Source: a virus. From it: DNA of 26,638 nt. Below, in pieces: positions 6,709-15,346 of this stretch (the stretch's first letter is position 1; each line of letters opens with the position of its first letter). Under the pieces are notes generated by a model that had not been told where the DNA came from, ran no database searches, and was given only the letters and a program-made list of their open reading frames with translations. Position numbers and translations under genes: made by a program. The DNA is taken from positions 1-26,638 of IMG/VR virus record IMGVR_UViG_3300024346_000432; one strand, 5' to 3'.

Positions 6709-8370
6709 TTATCTAATATAGACTTCAACTCTTGCACTTCTATTTATACCAGTCGTATCTTGACAACATCCAATCATATCTCCACCCGAATAGTTTCCGT
6801 ATCTACTATCCATCCCAATTCCACCACTAACATCATCCGAACCTCTATACGGGCCGATTGCTAAAGTAGATGGAGATGTATATAATCCTTCACCATTTTC
6901 ATTCCAACCAAATCCCCATCTAACTCTGGCATCGGTTACACCAAAATATGTTGGGTTATTTCTAAAATTAAATCCGTAAAATCTAATATCCACTTGACTT
7001 GAAAATATACCACTAGCCCAACCAGTAAATGTTTTTGCATCTCTCATAAAATATCCACCATAAGTACCACCATCTCCACTTTCATATGTTCCGGCATTAG
7101 TAAAAAAATCTACTAAATTTGTTCGTGTACTAGCTCTACCACCATTAAACCCCTTTTCCATCCATGTCCAAGTTCCTGTTCCGGCAATACTACCACCACT
7201 TGTTGCAATATCAGGCCATCTAGCCATTAAATCCGTACCTTCAAAATAATTGAATGCATCGTATTTAGCATCACCATCATCTTGATTTAAGTTATTTTGA
7301 TTTAATACATTTTGTGTAGTCCAATAACTTGCCCCATAATTAAAAGTAGTTCCTCTTGTGGCTTTCATAACCATCATCCAACCACCTCCATCATATGTAC
7401 TATCCATAATACAAAATGTTTTTCTCGGGCCAATGTTAGGTAAATTTATATAATATACACCATTTGGTGCATTTGAATTTAAGGTTTTTATTGTTTGTGC
7501 CGAATCTGCTGGATTAAATGCTGAACCTAATGGTGCATCTACTCCGTATCTACCTCTTTGTTCATTAAATATATTTCCAATTTCTTCATCACTTAATGCT
7601 CGGTTATAAATCATAACTGCTCCTAAATAACCAATAAGTAATTCTCCCGTATTACCTTCACCAAATCTCAATGTTTCGGTATTTGTAGTTGAACTAACTG
7701 CTCCCGTTACATATGCACATCGTATTGTATCAATAAATGTTGCTTTTGATGAACCATTGCTTCTAATAACAACTTGTTGCCATTTGCTTCCTACTATTGA
7801 ATTATTGGGTGTATCTATCGGACCTAATGAAGAATTTGTTTCGTAATGAATATATCCAAATGCACTTCTTAATGTAGCAGCGTATTGTTGGTCGTTCCCT
7901 TTACTTATTAGTCCATGCCAAGTTGTTCCACCCAATGATGGATTTACCCAAATTACGGCAGTATATTGTTGTGTACTTGTAAAATCCAATGAACTATGAT
8001 GTGCAACATTTGCTCTTGCAGTTCCATCGAAATATAAAGAACCTCCTCCGGTTGTGTTAAATGTTACGCCGGAACCAGGTAGAGTTAAATTATTTGAATT
8101 TCCTGATAAATCGGTTAAAGTACTTCCATTACCACTATAACAATTTGGGTCACCTGCATCTATATAACAAACTAAGCCAGATGTACTATAATTTTCTTTT
8201 CTTTTTTGTGCACTCATCCACTTAGTACCATCATATACTTCAACTTCTGTACGAGAAGAATTATATCGCATCATTCCCGTTGTTGGAGTTGGTCTTTGTG
8301 TTCCTGTTCCGGATGGTAACCCCAAATATCCCGTAGAATTTGTTATTGTTGTATTTTTTAAACTTGCCAT
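6709..8370 (-). CDS. Tail fibre adhesin with LamG-like and fibrinogen-like domains
   Basis: The 553-aa protein has a short N-terminal module (residues 1-51: MASLKNTTI, GYLGLPSGT, MMRYNSSR) shared with the next two genes and probably used for attachment or trimerisation. Residues about 64-272 form a LamG/concanavalin-like sandwich (VCYIDAGDPNCYSG, then SLYFDGTARA, ending in GAVMIYNRALSDEEIGNIF). Residues about 288-553 resemble a fibrinogen C-terminal domain: APNGVYYINL, then FCIMDSTYDGGGWMMVMK with the characteristic GGGW at 328-331, and a glycine/aromatic-rich remainder. Fibrinogen-like domains bind acetylated sugars in animal lectins, so a glycan-binding receptor tip is the natural inference. 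It is the last and longest of three tandem paralogues, starting 1 base after the stop of its upstream neighbour, so translation is probably coupled. Confidence 0.8.
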   Translation of the reverse strand: MASLKNTTITNSTGYLGLPSGTGTQRPTPTTGMMRYNSSRTEVEVYDGTKWMSAQKRKENYSTSGLVCYIDAGDPNCYSGNGSTLTDLSGNSNNLTLPGSGVTFNTTGGGSLYFDGTARANVAHHSSLDFTSTQQYTAVIWVNPSLGGTTWHGLISKGNDQQYAATLRSAFGYIHYETNSSLGPIDTPNNSIVGSKWQQVVIRSNGSSKATFIDTIRCAYVTGAVSSTTNTETLRFGEGNTGELLIGYLGAVMIYNRALSDEEIGNIFNEQRGRYGVDAPLGSAFNPADSAQTIKTLNSNAPNGVYYINLPNIGPRKTFCIMDSTYDGGGWMMVMKATRGTTFNYGASYWTTQNVLNQNNLNQDDGDAKYDAFNYFEGTDLMARWPDIATSGGSIAGTGTWTWMEKGFNGGRASTRTNLVDFFTNAGTYESGDGGTYGGYFMRDAKTFTGWASGIFSSQVDIRFYGFNFRNNPTYFGVTDARVRWGFGWNENGEGLYTSPSTLAIGPYRGSDDVSGGIGMDSRYGNYSGGDMIGCCQDTTGINRSARVEVYIR

Positions 8371-8371
8371 A

Positions 8372-9079
8372 TTATCTTATCCATAATTGAACGTGTGAAA
8401 GATACATTGCCTCATCGGTTTGTATTTGGTCTGCTCCCAATACATGTCTTGCAGTAAAAGATGTAGATGTGTGGTCATAATAACCACTATCAAAAATATA
8501 GTAACCATCGTTACCATAAGTACCATTACCCCAAGGCCTGTATGTGTATGATTTAGAACCACTCCAAGTTGCGGTAGCACCAGATTGTAAAACCGATGTT
8601 GATGGTACTGCGTTATATATTTTTGTGAATCTTAAAAATTCAGTTTCAGTTCCAGCTGAATTCATTAAATATAAATTACTTGTTTCAGTATCTAATGAAT
8701 CTACTAAATGCCAAAAAACTACATAACGAACTTGTGTATGTGTTGGAATCGAACCCAATGTTAATGTATATGTGGCAGGACCTGTTGACCAACCATGTGC
8801 AGTTACATGCCCTAATCCACCAAAATTTAACATTGAATATGTTGTACTATTATTCCAATTTCCGGTATATAAATTTGCATCTCTACCTTCGTAATAATGT
8901 AAATAACTTTCCGCTCTAGCATATGGATTTAACCAACTACTAATATAAACTTCCGGTCTACCCAATGTAGTATTATATCTAACATATCCATTGGATGCGG
9001 ATGGTCTTTCAGCGGTAGTACCGGTTGGTAATCCGATAAACCCAGTATCATTGATTGTTAAATTTTTTAAGCTTGCCAT
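8372..9079 (-). CDS. Tail fibre adhesin paralogue with unique C-terminal domain
   Basis: This 235-aa protein shares the N-terminal module of its neighbours (MASLKNLTIND, GFIGLPTGTTAERP, VRYNTTLGRPEVY; residues 1-50). The remaining roughly 180 residues are rich in Tyr, Trp, Thr and Gly and look like a beta-structured receptor-binding domain, but no family is recognised and LamG hallmarks are absent. It ends in HVQLWIR, similar to the RVEVYIR end of the following gene, which hints at a shared C-terminal strand. The start ATG overlaps the stop of the upstream gene by one base (TAATG), and its own stop lies one base before the next ATG, so the three genes are likely translated by coupling. Confidence 0.75.
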   Translation of the reverse strand: MASLKNLTINDTGFIGLPTGTTAERPSASNGYVRYNTTLGRPEVYISSWLNPYARAESYLHYYEGRDANLYTGNWNNSTTYSMLNFGGLGHVTAHGWSTGPATYTLTLGSIPTHTQVRYVVFWHLVDSLDTETSNLYLMNSAGTETEFLRFTKIYNAVPSTSVLQSGATATWSGSKSYTYRPWGNGTYGNDGYYIFDSGYYDHTSTSFTARHVLGADQIQTDEAMYLSHVQLWIR

Positions 9080-9942
9080 TATAATCCGAATCTGTATTTT
9101 TGTGCGTTATAATTTTGTAAAACTTGTTCGCCACTCAATCCTATACTATACATTCTTGCAATTGCAATTTGCCCTTGGAAATTATGCATTCCATCGGTTA
9201 ATCCACTTCCATATGTTCCAACTACATATGTTGCAGCTGCAATTGTTCCTGTTTGTGCCGATGACCATACTTCAGTACCATTTACATACGCTCTACTTGT
9301 TGAACCATTCCATGTACCTACAATGTGCGACCAAACATTATTAGGAATATTACCAACTGCACTAGAGGGTCTACTACTATCGGTAGTATTTGCCCAATGT
9401 AAAGAGTGTGTACTACCACCATCTGCAGAATTAAATATACCCAAATATGTTGTATTTGTTGCAGAAACCACACCACCTCTTACTGTACCGGTACTTACCG
9501 TTCTCGTTGGTTTAATCCAACCTTCCATAGTTATTTGTGTTGTTGGTAATGTATTTAATGTAGAAATTCTAACATAATCGTTAGTTCCATCAAATGTAAC
9601 TACGCCACCCGAACTCTCCGTTGGAGAATACGTTGGTCCATTAACAAATATTCCATGTGCACATTGTGAACTAATATCATACCAAATATTACCACCTCGA
9701 TAGCTTGTTGGTTTACTACTATCCAAATGAAGTAATAGATTTGCAGTTACAATACTACCTTCTGAAATTTTCCCAGTCGTATAATCTATCCAATAAGTAC
9801 CATTATAATATTCTACAATACCTAATGTAGTATTGAATCTAATATATCCTGTGGATGGTGATGCCGGTCTTTGGGTTGTTGTTCCAGATGGTAATTGTAT
9901 AAAACCGGTATCGTTTATAGTAAGATTTGTAAGACTTGCCAT
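9079..9942 (-). CDS. Tail fibre adhesin with LamG-like domain
   Basis: This 287-aa protein is the first of three tandem paralogues. Residues 1-51 are the shared N-terminal module (MASLTNLTIND, GFIQLPSGTTTQRP, IRFNTTLG). Residues about 67-287 form a LamG/concanavalin A-like domain: LLLHLDSSKPTSY, then VVTFDGTNDYVRI, TMEGWIKPTRT, WSHIVGTWNGSTSRAYVNG, and the ending FQGQIAIARMYSIGLSGEQV. This fold is common in phage fibres and binds carbohydrate or protein surface ligands; the ligand here is unknown. Its ATG overlaps the stop codon of the 1025-aa fibre (TAATG), so it is translationally linked to that fibre, and the adhesins may attach to it. Confidence 0.8.
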   Translation of the reverse strand: MASLTNLTINDTGFIQLPSGTTTQRPASPSTGYIRFNTTLGIVEYYNGTYWIDYTTGKISEGSIVTANLLLHLDSSKPTSYRGGNIWYDISSQCAHGIFVNGPTYSPTESSGGVVTFDGTNDYVRISTLNTLPTTQITMEGWIKPTRTVSTGTVRGGVVSATNTTYLGIFNSADGGSTHSLHWANTTDSSRPSSAVGNIPNNVWSHIVGTWNGSTSRAYVNGTEVWSSAQTGTIAAATYVVGTYGSGLTDGMHNFQGQIAIARMYSIGLSGEQVLQNYNAQKYRFGL

Positions 9943-12900
9943 TATCTATTTGCTTTTAAATCTTCAATTTCTTTCTTTAAATCTTTTATTGCTTCTATTA
10001 AAACTGCTGTAATTCTACCATATGAAACCGAATCAATTTCACCTTCTTCATTTTTCAAAACTAATTCAGGTAAAACTTCATAAATTTCCTCAGCGATTAC
10101 ACCAATTTCTTTTACACCATTATCTTTTTTATCATAAGTAACTCCTCTCATTTGAAGAACTTTATCTAAACCATATTTTATAGTTTCAATATTTTCTTTA
10201 TATCTTAATGATGAGTTTTCGGTAATAGTTCCAGTAACGGTTAGATTACCCGTTGAACCTACTAATACTTGTCTAGTTAATGCTCCTGCAGTATTTTGAG
10301 TATACAATGAAATTTGTGATTCGTTATTTGTACCTCCTCCGCCATTTTCTAAACCTATAGCAGCATTAACACCTGTCCCATTTGATTGATATTGTATTCT
10401 CAAACCAAATCCAGGAGTTTGAACTCCTGTTACATTATCAGATAATGTAAGTACATTTGTATTAGAACCATTTGTTCTTGTTGTACTAATATTTTGATTT
10501 GTCGTAAATGTATTTGAACCGGTAGTTGCTAATCTTGAAATATTTGTAGTAGACATTACATCAACTTGTGATGAACCACTAACAATACCTCTACCTCTAG
10601 TTTCATATGATGAAGTTGCAGTAATTAAACTTGAAAGTTGTGAATTAACCGAACCTGTGTATGTTGCAAGAGTAGAATTTTTAGTCTCTAATGAACCGGT
10701 ATATGTTGCAAGAGTAGAATTTTTAGTTTCTAATGATGCAGTATAAGTACCTAATGTTGTAAATTTAGTATCAACCGAGCCAGTATAAGTTGCAAGGGTA
10801 GAATTCTTATTATCTTGTGAAGATGTATAAGTATTTACTGAATTTAATATACCAACTACTTGTTCCGAAGATGAAACCAATGTAGTTCCCGTTGCTAATA
10901 ACGTACCAGTTACAACTGAATTAGAACCCAAAGTAATCAAAGTACCAGTATCACTAATATTCGAATCATTTAAATGCTCTTTACCTGTTCCCTTTGGTAC
11001 TCTATTGTTTGTAAGATAAATTTCGTTACCTAAATTATCAATAGTTTCGGGTCCCATTAAAAAATGAGATGATGTTATGTTAATTCCATTCCCTCTATGA
11101 AGAAATACAAATTCATCTTCTACTGAATCATATAATATTGAACCAGAACCGCCTGCAGAACCACTATCTATTACTGCTAAACCGCCGAATCTAACCGATG
11201 GTTGATTTGTGGCGACAGTTATGATATTAGTTCCAATGTTTAATGTAGATGAACTAACATTTTGTATTGAGGAAGAACCTAATATAATTAAATCTTGTGT
11301 CACAAATAACGAACCACTAATAGTTTGCGTTCCATTAAATGTATTTGTTGAGTTTATTCTAGCGTATGAAGATGTTGCACTATTTTGATTTGAAAACGTA
11401 GATGCAACTGAAGAACTAAATGTTGATAAATTTATACCATTTACGTTTCCACTTGTATTAATTGAACCAGTTATTCCTAAATCATTTCCAAATTGAATAG
11501 TTGTTCCACCTGATGATGTTATCTTATTACCATCTTGTATTTGCAAAGTTCCTCTAACATCAAGTAAACCACTCGTTGGGTCGAATAATAAGTTACCACC
11601 ACCGGATGATTTTAATTGAATATCACCATCTACTGATTGTAAAATAATACTATCACTACCTTCTTCTAAAATCTTAATAGATTGGCCAGTATCGGTTGTG
11701 ATTTGTAATTCTTGATTCGTAGAACTTAAAACTTTTGTTCCATCTATATAAAGTGAACCAGACGATACATAGATGTCTCTCCATTGGTATGTAGGAGAAC
11801 CTAAGTCGTATGTATTATCCGTTGCCGGTACAATTGAACCACTATGAGTTTGAGTTCCTCTAAAGAGATTAGAACCAGTTGTTGCATAACTTGCTGTTAC
11901 TGATGTTAGATTTTCAATTGATGTTACTAAACTTGCAGATGAAACTGAAGCAGTATATGTATTCAATGAATCTAATATATCAATAATTTGGGATGAACCA
12001 CTTACGATTCCAGATGGAATTGAAGAGATTGAATTATAAATTATTTGAGATGAACCCGAAATAATATTAGTTCCACCTAATACTTGTATTGAACCACTAA
12101 CGATACCATTTGGTTTTGAAGCAATATTATCCCAAGTTGTTTGAGTAATACTTCCACTTAAAACATATCTTTCATCATATGATGATGTTAATTGTGATGA
12201 ACCACTAACAGTTCCTGCAGGTACTGATGCTGAACCACTTATAATACCTGATGGTATATCAGTTAAATTGTTATATGAAATTGTACCAGTTGCAGTTACT
12301 AAATGACCACCTTTTGCAACAACTACATATCCACTTTGAGGTGATGATAATATAATTGTCGTGGTATCTAAATCAGTTAAAGTTACCGATGATGGAATAA
12401 TTTGAGAATCATTCGAATCGTAAACTGAAACTATTATGTTTTTAGAATTAAAATTATGTGTTACTGAAATTGTTGATTGAGTATCAAATGATGCACTGAT
12501 AGTAGCAACTTCGGTTACTTCTTGTACCAATGTTCCACTTACAATATGTCCACCTTTTGCAACTACAGCAAATCCACTTTGAGCAGCCGATAATGTAATA
12601 TCAACTGAATTGTTATTTGTAAGAGTGACAGATGATGGTATTATTTGTGAATACGCAGTATCATATACCGAAACTAAAATATTTCTAGTATCAAAATTGT
12701 GTACTACATTTATATTTGATTGATTATCAAATGATGCCGTTACAGTTGCTACTTGAGAAACATCTGCGTTTGGTAAATTTGTTAATGCAGAACCATCACC
12801 TTTGAAATATGAAGCACTTACGGCACCGATTAAATTAATTGAACCAGTTGTGGTAGAGTCAGTAACTAATATTGTTTCTACTGATGGTGTTCCATTATCT

Positions 12901-13019
12901 TTTTCAAAATAAATTTTACCATCGAACGTGTTTATTGCCAACTCACCCAACTCTAACGAGCTGGTGTTAGGTACTTTACCCTGAACTGCAGTTCTTTTTA
13001 ACTTTAATACTTGTGCCAT
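9942..13019 (-). CDS. Long tail fibre with S74 intramolecular chaperone
   Basis: The 1025-aa protein begins with a phage fibre N-terminal module (VLKLKRTAVQGKVP, LELGELAINTFDGKIYF; residues 1-85, ending GDGSALTNLP). Two tandem beta domains follow (residues about 90-158 and 171-239), each with HNF, SVYD, QIIPSSVTL, QSG and AKGGH. A long Ser/Gly-rich shaft contains SGSSQ repeats, a beta cassette with QDLIILGSSS that is nearly repeated in the 1278-aa fibre, and four 14-residue NSTLATYTGS-type repeats (nt about 10640-10815). The last 91 residues are a peptidase S74 chaperone: SSLRYKENI with likely catalytic Ser936 and Lys941, then GVIAEEI and a C-terminal helix. In this family the chaperone trimerises the fibre and cuts itself off. 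It ends by TAATG overlap with the LamG adhesin gene. Confidence 0.85.
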   Translation of the reverse strand: MAQVLKLKRTAVQGKVPNTSSLELGELAINTFDGKIYFEKDNGTPSVETILVTDSTTTGSINLIGAVSASYFKGDGSALTNLPNADVSQVATVTASFDNQSNINVVHNFDTRNILVSVYDTAYSQIIPSSVTLTNNNSVDITLSAAQSGFAVVAKGGHIVSGTLVQEVTEVATISASFDTQSTISVTHNFNSKNIIVSVYDSNDSQIIPSSVTLTDLDTTTIILSSPQSGYVVVAKGGHLVTATGTISYNNLTDIPSGIISGSASVPAGTVSGSSQLTSSYDERYVLSGSITQTTWDNIASKPNGIVSGSIQVLGGTNIISGSSQIIYNSISSIPSGIVSGSSQIIDILDSLNTYTASVSSASLVTSIENLTSVTASYATTGSNLFRGTQTHSGSIVPATDNTYDLGSPTYQWRDIYVSSGSLYIDGTKVLSSTNQELQITTDTGQSIKILEEGSDSIILQSVDGDIQLKSSGGGNLLFDPTSGLLDVRGTLQIQDGNKITSSGGTTIQFGNDLGITGSINTSGNVNGINLSTFSSSVASTFSNQNSATSSYARINSTNTFNGTQTISGSLFVTQDLIILGSSSIQNVSSSTLNIGTNIITVATNQPSVRFGGLAVIDSGSAGGSGSILYDSVEDEFVFLHRGNGINITSSHFLMGPETIDNLGNEIYLTNNRVPKGTGKEHLNDSNISDTGTLITLGSNSVVTGTLLATGTTLVSSSEQVVGILNSVNTYTSSQDNKNSTLATYTGSVDTKFTTLGTYTASLETKNSTLATYTGSLETKNSTLATYTGSVNSQLSSLITATSSYETRGRGIVSGSSQVDVMSTTNISRLATTGSNTFTTNQNISTTRTNGSNTNVLTLSDNVTGVQTPGFGLRIQYQSNGTGVNAAIGLENGGGGTNNESQISLYTQNTAGALTRQVLVGSTGNLTVTGTITENSSLRYKENIETIKYGLDKVLQMRGVTYDKKDNGVKEIGVIAEEIYEVLPELVLKNEEGEIDSVSYGRITAVLIEAIKDLKKEIEDLKANR
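12303..12752 (-). repeat. Tandem duplication of a roughly 69-residue beta domain
   Basis: Two copies in the 1025-aa fibre (nt 12546-12752 and 12303-12509), 81 codons apart, share HNF, SVYD, SQIIPSSVTLT, QSG and VVAKGGH. A third copy lies in the 212-aa gene (nt about 14855-15058). This is a modular shaft or knob domain. Confidence 0.7.
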
Positions 13020-13063
13020 ATGTATGACTTATCAATTTCATTATATAATTACTTAAATTAGAA

Positions 13064-13081
13064 ACTCCTTATATAAGGAGT
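13064..13081 (-). terminator. Weak terminator-like palindrome after the 515-aa fibre gene
   Basis: ACTCCTTATATAAGGAGT is a perfect 18-base palindrome 6 bases beyond the 515-aa fibre's annotated reading frame, on its upstream flank, in the gap between the 1025-aa fibre start (13019) and the 515-aa fibre stop (13088). In the direction of transcription it is therefore just after the 515-aa gene. On the minus strand only TTTC follows, so a U-tract is nearly missing. It may end transcripts weakly or be a processing or regulator site. Confidence 0.45.
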
Positions 13082-13087
13082 CTGGAA

Positions 13088-14635
13088 TTATAATCCGTTT
13101 TCTAATTTATTAATTCTGTTTGTTAATTCTTCTATTTTCGATTGTTGTTCTTTAATACCCTCAATCAATAAAGCAACTAACTTATCATATTTAACTGCTT
13201 TGTACCCATTTTCACGAGTTTGAACTAACTGTGGAAGAACTTCTTCTATCTCTTGAGCAATAACACCAACATCGTTTCCTTCGTATCCATGCTCAATCTG
13301 ATTTTCTTGTTTCCAATCGTATGTATTACCACTAATCTTAGAAATCTTTTCTAAAGGGTTTTCGATTGGTTTGATATTTTCTTTAAAACGAATATCTGAA
13401 GATGAATAAGCTACGATATCATTTGTTGCATCAATTCTACCAGCGGTAGCAGATGCAGCCATTCCTATACCCAATGAGTTAAATTGTACGTTTGCAGAAG
13501 TACCACCGCCTGTTGTAGATGATAGAGTTACTTGTGATGAACCGGAAACTGTCCCTGTTGGTAAAATAGCAGTTACACTTCCTGCAGTTATGGTGCCAAT
13601 TGTAGTAATTGAATCATCACCACTATATGTTCCACCCGCAACAGCTGCCAATGTAGAGTTATATGCTTGAACGTTTGTTCCAATTGCTAAACCTAAATTA
13701 GTTCGTGCAGAAGAAGTATCGGTTAAATCTGATAAATTAGATGATTTTGCTAACTTACCATCTACTAAAGTATTTAATGTAGAATCTCCAGATGCAAGAG
13801 ATGCAGAAATTTCTAATAAAGTATCAAATGCTGCGGAAGCACCACCGATTAAATCAGTTAATTCTTGTTGAACGTATGCAGTTGTGGCAATTTGAGTTGA
13901 ATTTGTATTTACAGCTGCAGTTGGTGCAACTGGAGTTCCAGTGAAAGTAGGAGATGTGAACATCGTTGCCTTACTTTCATTGGTTACGTTTCCTAAACCA
14001 ACATGAGTAGCAGTTACACCACTAACGGTACCTGTAAAGGTAGGTGATGAGAACATTGTAGCTTTTGATTCATTAGTTACGTTTCCTAATGATAAGAAAG
14101 TTTTAACTGATGATGCAGAACCACTTACTACTGACAATGAATTGTTGTAATCTAATACATTTGCATCAAAATTAGTAATCGAATCTGCATTTACTTGAGA
14201 TGAACCACTAATTGTACCTGTTGGTAATAAAGGAGTTACTTGTGATGAACCACTAACAATCCCTCTGCCAATTGTTTCATATGATGATGTTGCACCATTT
14301 AAATTGGAAAGTTGTGTATTAACTGAACCGGTATATGTTGCTAAAGTTGAAAATTTAGTATCAACCGAGCCAGTATAAGTTGCAAGGGTAGAATTCTTAG
14401 TATCTTGAGATGAAGTATATGATTCCAATAAATCCAATCTGGCATCTTGTGAACCAGTATCAACATTTAATTGGGATATTTTATTTTCTAACGATGCAGA
14501 AAATGTTGCAGGGTCACCTATTCCCGTGATTGAACCACTAAATGAACCACTATAAACACCACCAGCAGGTAATACAAATGTTGCACCTGATGCGAAGGTT
14601 AATGAACCTGAAACTATTGGACTATGTATTATCAT
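13088..14635 (-). CDS. Tail fibre with S74 intramolecular chaperone
   Basis: This 515-aa fibre has a short N-terminus (IIHSPIVSGSLTFASG) unlike the KxKR module of its neighbours, two 14-residue NSTLATYTGS-type repeats around residues 75-105, SGSSQV repeats, and a middle with two copies of GLGNVTNESKATMF followed by SPTFTGT, a repeat style widespread in phage tail fibres. NLSDLTDTSSARTNLGL is another common fibre motif. Residues about 412-515 are an S74 chaperone (SSDIRFKENI with likely Ser413 and Lys418, GVIAQEI, and a C-terminal helical stalk). Its promoter-like box is 27 bases upstream and AAGGA precedes the ATG. Part of the chaperone coding DNA is identical to that of the 1278-aa fibre over 54 bases (13175-13228). 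Confidence 0.85.
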   Translation of the reverse strand: MIIHSPIVSGSLTFASGATFVLPAGGVYSGSFSGSITGIGDPATFSASLENKISQLNVDTGSQDARLDLLESYTSSQDTKNSTLATYTGSVDTKFSTLATYTGSVNTQLSNLNGATSSYETIGRGIVSGSSQVTPLLPTGTISGSSQVNADSITNFDANVLDYNNSLSVVSGSASSVKTFLSLGNVTNESKATMFSSPTFTGTVSGVTATHVGLGNVTNESKATMFTSPTFTGTPVAPTAAVNTNSTQIATTAYVQQELTDLIGGASAAFDTLLEISASLASGDSTLNTLVDGKLAKSSNLSDLTDTSSARTNLGLAIGTNVQAYNSTLAAVAGGTYSGDDSITTIGTITAGSVTAILPTGTVSGSSQVTLSSTTGGGTSANVQFNSLGIGMAASATAGRIDATNDIVAYSSSDIRFKENIKPIENPLEKISKISGNTYDWKQENQIEHGYEGNDVGVIAQEIEEVLPQLVQTRENGYKAVKYDKLVALLIEGIKEQQSKIEELTNRINKLENGL

Positions 14636-14662
14636 CTCTTTTTCCTTAATTATTTAACTTAT

Positions 14663-14670
14663 AATAAATA
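14663..14670 (-). promoter_or_regulatory. Late-promoter-like box before the 515-aa fibre gene
   Basis: Plus strand AATAAATA, sense ATATTTATT, the same one-base variant as at 1621. It lies 27 bases before the ATG, in the 45-base gap after the 212-aa gene. Confidence 0.4.
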
Positions 14671-14680
14671 TATATATTTT

Positions 14681-15319
14681 TTAAATAGAACCCCCGTCTA
14701 TCTGTGTTATCGTTGTTGCTGCTGCAGTACCTGTGACATCTCCACTCAAAGTAATTTGTGCAGAACCACTAAACAATCCTAACACATTTACTTGACTTGT
14801 TATTGAATCACCTAATCCACTAATATTATTAGCATCAATTGAACCACTAACAATGTGACCACCTTTTGCTACAACTACATATCCACTTTGAGCAGATGAT
14901 AAAGTTATAGTAATAGTGTTGTTATTGGTGTGTCTTAATGTTGCTGGGATAATTTGGTATCCATCGGTATCATATACCTGTGCGATTGCATTTGGAGTAT
15001 CTAAATTATGGTTTACAACCCATGTAGATGAGTTTGTAAATGAACGTTGAACTGTTGCATTTTGAGATACAGTGATATTTTCTAACCTACTACCATCTCC
15101 CACAAAATAAGATGCAGTAATTGCACCATTAATATTTATAGAACCAGTAATTGGGGTATCAGTATTAGTTGCTACTAATTCTTGTATAGTATCATTTCCT
15201 TTTTTAAAGAAAACTTTACCATCGGTAACGTTCATAGCAACTTCACCATATTCTAACGAACCAGTACCGGGAACTGCCCCACTGGTGGTGGAACGTTTAA
15301 ATTTAATGATTTGTGCCAT
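14681..15319 (-). CDS. Short fibre-like protein with shared N-terminal module
   Basis: The 212-aa product has the fibre N-terminal module seen in the 1025-aa fibre (IIKFKRSTTSGAVPGTG, LEYGEVAMNVTDGKVFF, ITASYFVGDGSRLENI) and one copy of the HN..QIIP..AKGGH beta domain at residues about 88-155. It then stops after a short region and ends in TQIDGGSI. It has no S74 domain and no 14-residue repeats. It could be a short fibre segment, a connector, or a truncated paralogue of the 1025-aa fibre; the clean C-terminal tag shared with two other fibre proteins argues for a functional short form. Its promoter-like box lies 18 bases before the ATG and abuts the stop codon of the 1278-aa gene. Confidence 0.75.
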   Translation of the reverse strand: MAQIIKFKRSTTSGAVPGTGSLEYGEVAMNVTDGKVFFKKGNDTIQELVATNTDTPITGSININGAITASYFVGDGSRLENITVSQNATVQRSFTNSSTWVVNHNLDTPNAIAQVYDTDGYQIIPATLRHTNNNTITITLSSAQSGYVVVAKGGHIVSGSIDANNISGLGDSITSQVNVLGLFSGSAQITLSGDVTGTAAATTITQIDGGSI

Positions 15320-15337
15320 AATTTATCTTTTCTTTAC

Positions 15338-15345
15338 TATAAGTA
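15338..15345 (-). promoter_or_regulatory. Late-promoter-like box before the 212-aa fibre gene
   Basis: Plus strand TATAAGTA, sense ATACTTATA. It is packed into the 27-base gap between the 1278-aa fibre stop (15347) and the ATG at 15317-15319. Confidence 0.4.
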
Positions 15346-15346
15346 T

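Noticed and set aside
8377-8580. Alternative minus-strand frame inside the 235-aa adhesin gene
   Set aside because: It is a shifted-frame shadow of the adhesin and lacks a ribosome site; the main frame has the shared N-terminal module and coupled start.
6709-9942. Diversity-generating retroelement target, because of adhesin heads near Mtd-like N-terminal modules
   Set aside because: No reverse transcriptase and no template repeat are present in the window, and no adenine-biased variable copy pair was seen at the adhesin ends.
14681-15319. Pseudogene remnant of the 1025-aa fibre
   Set aside because: The frame is intact, has its own promoter-like box, and ends in the same C-terminal tag as two other fibre proteins, which is not expected of a random truncation.
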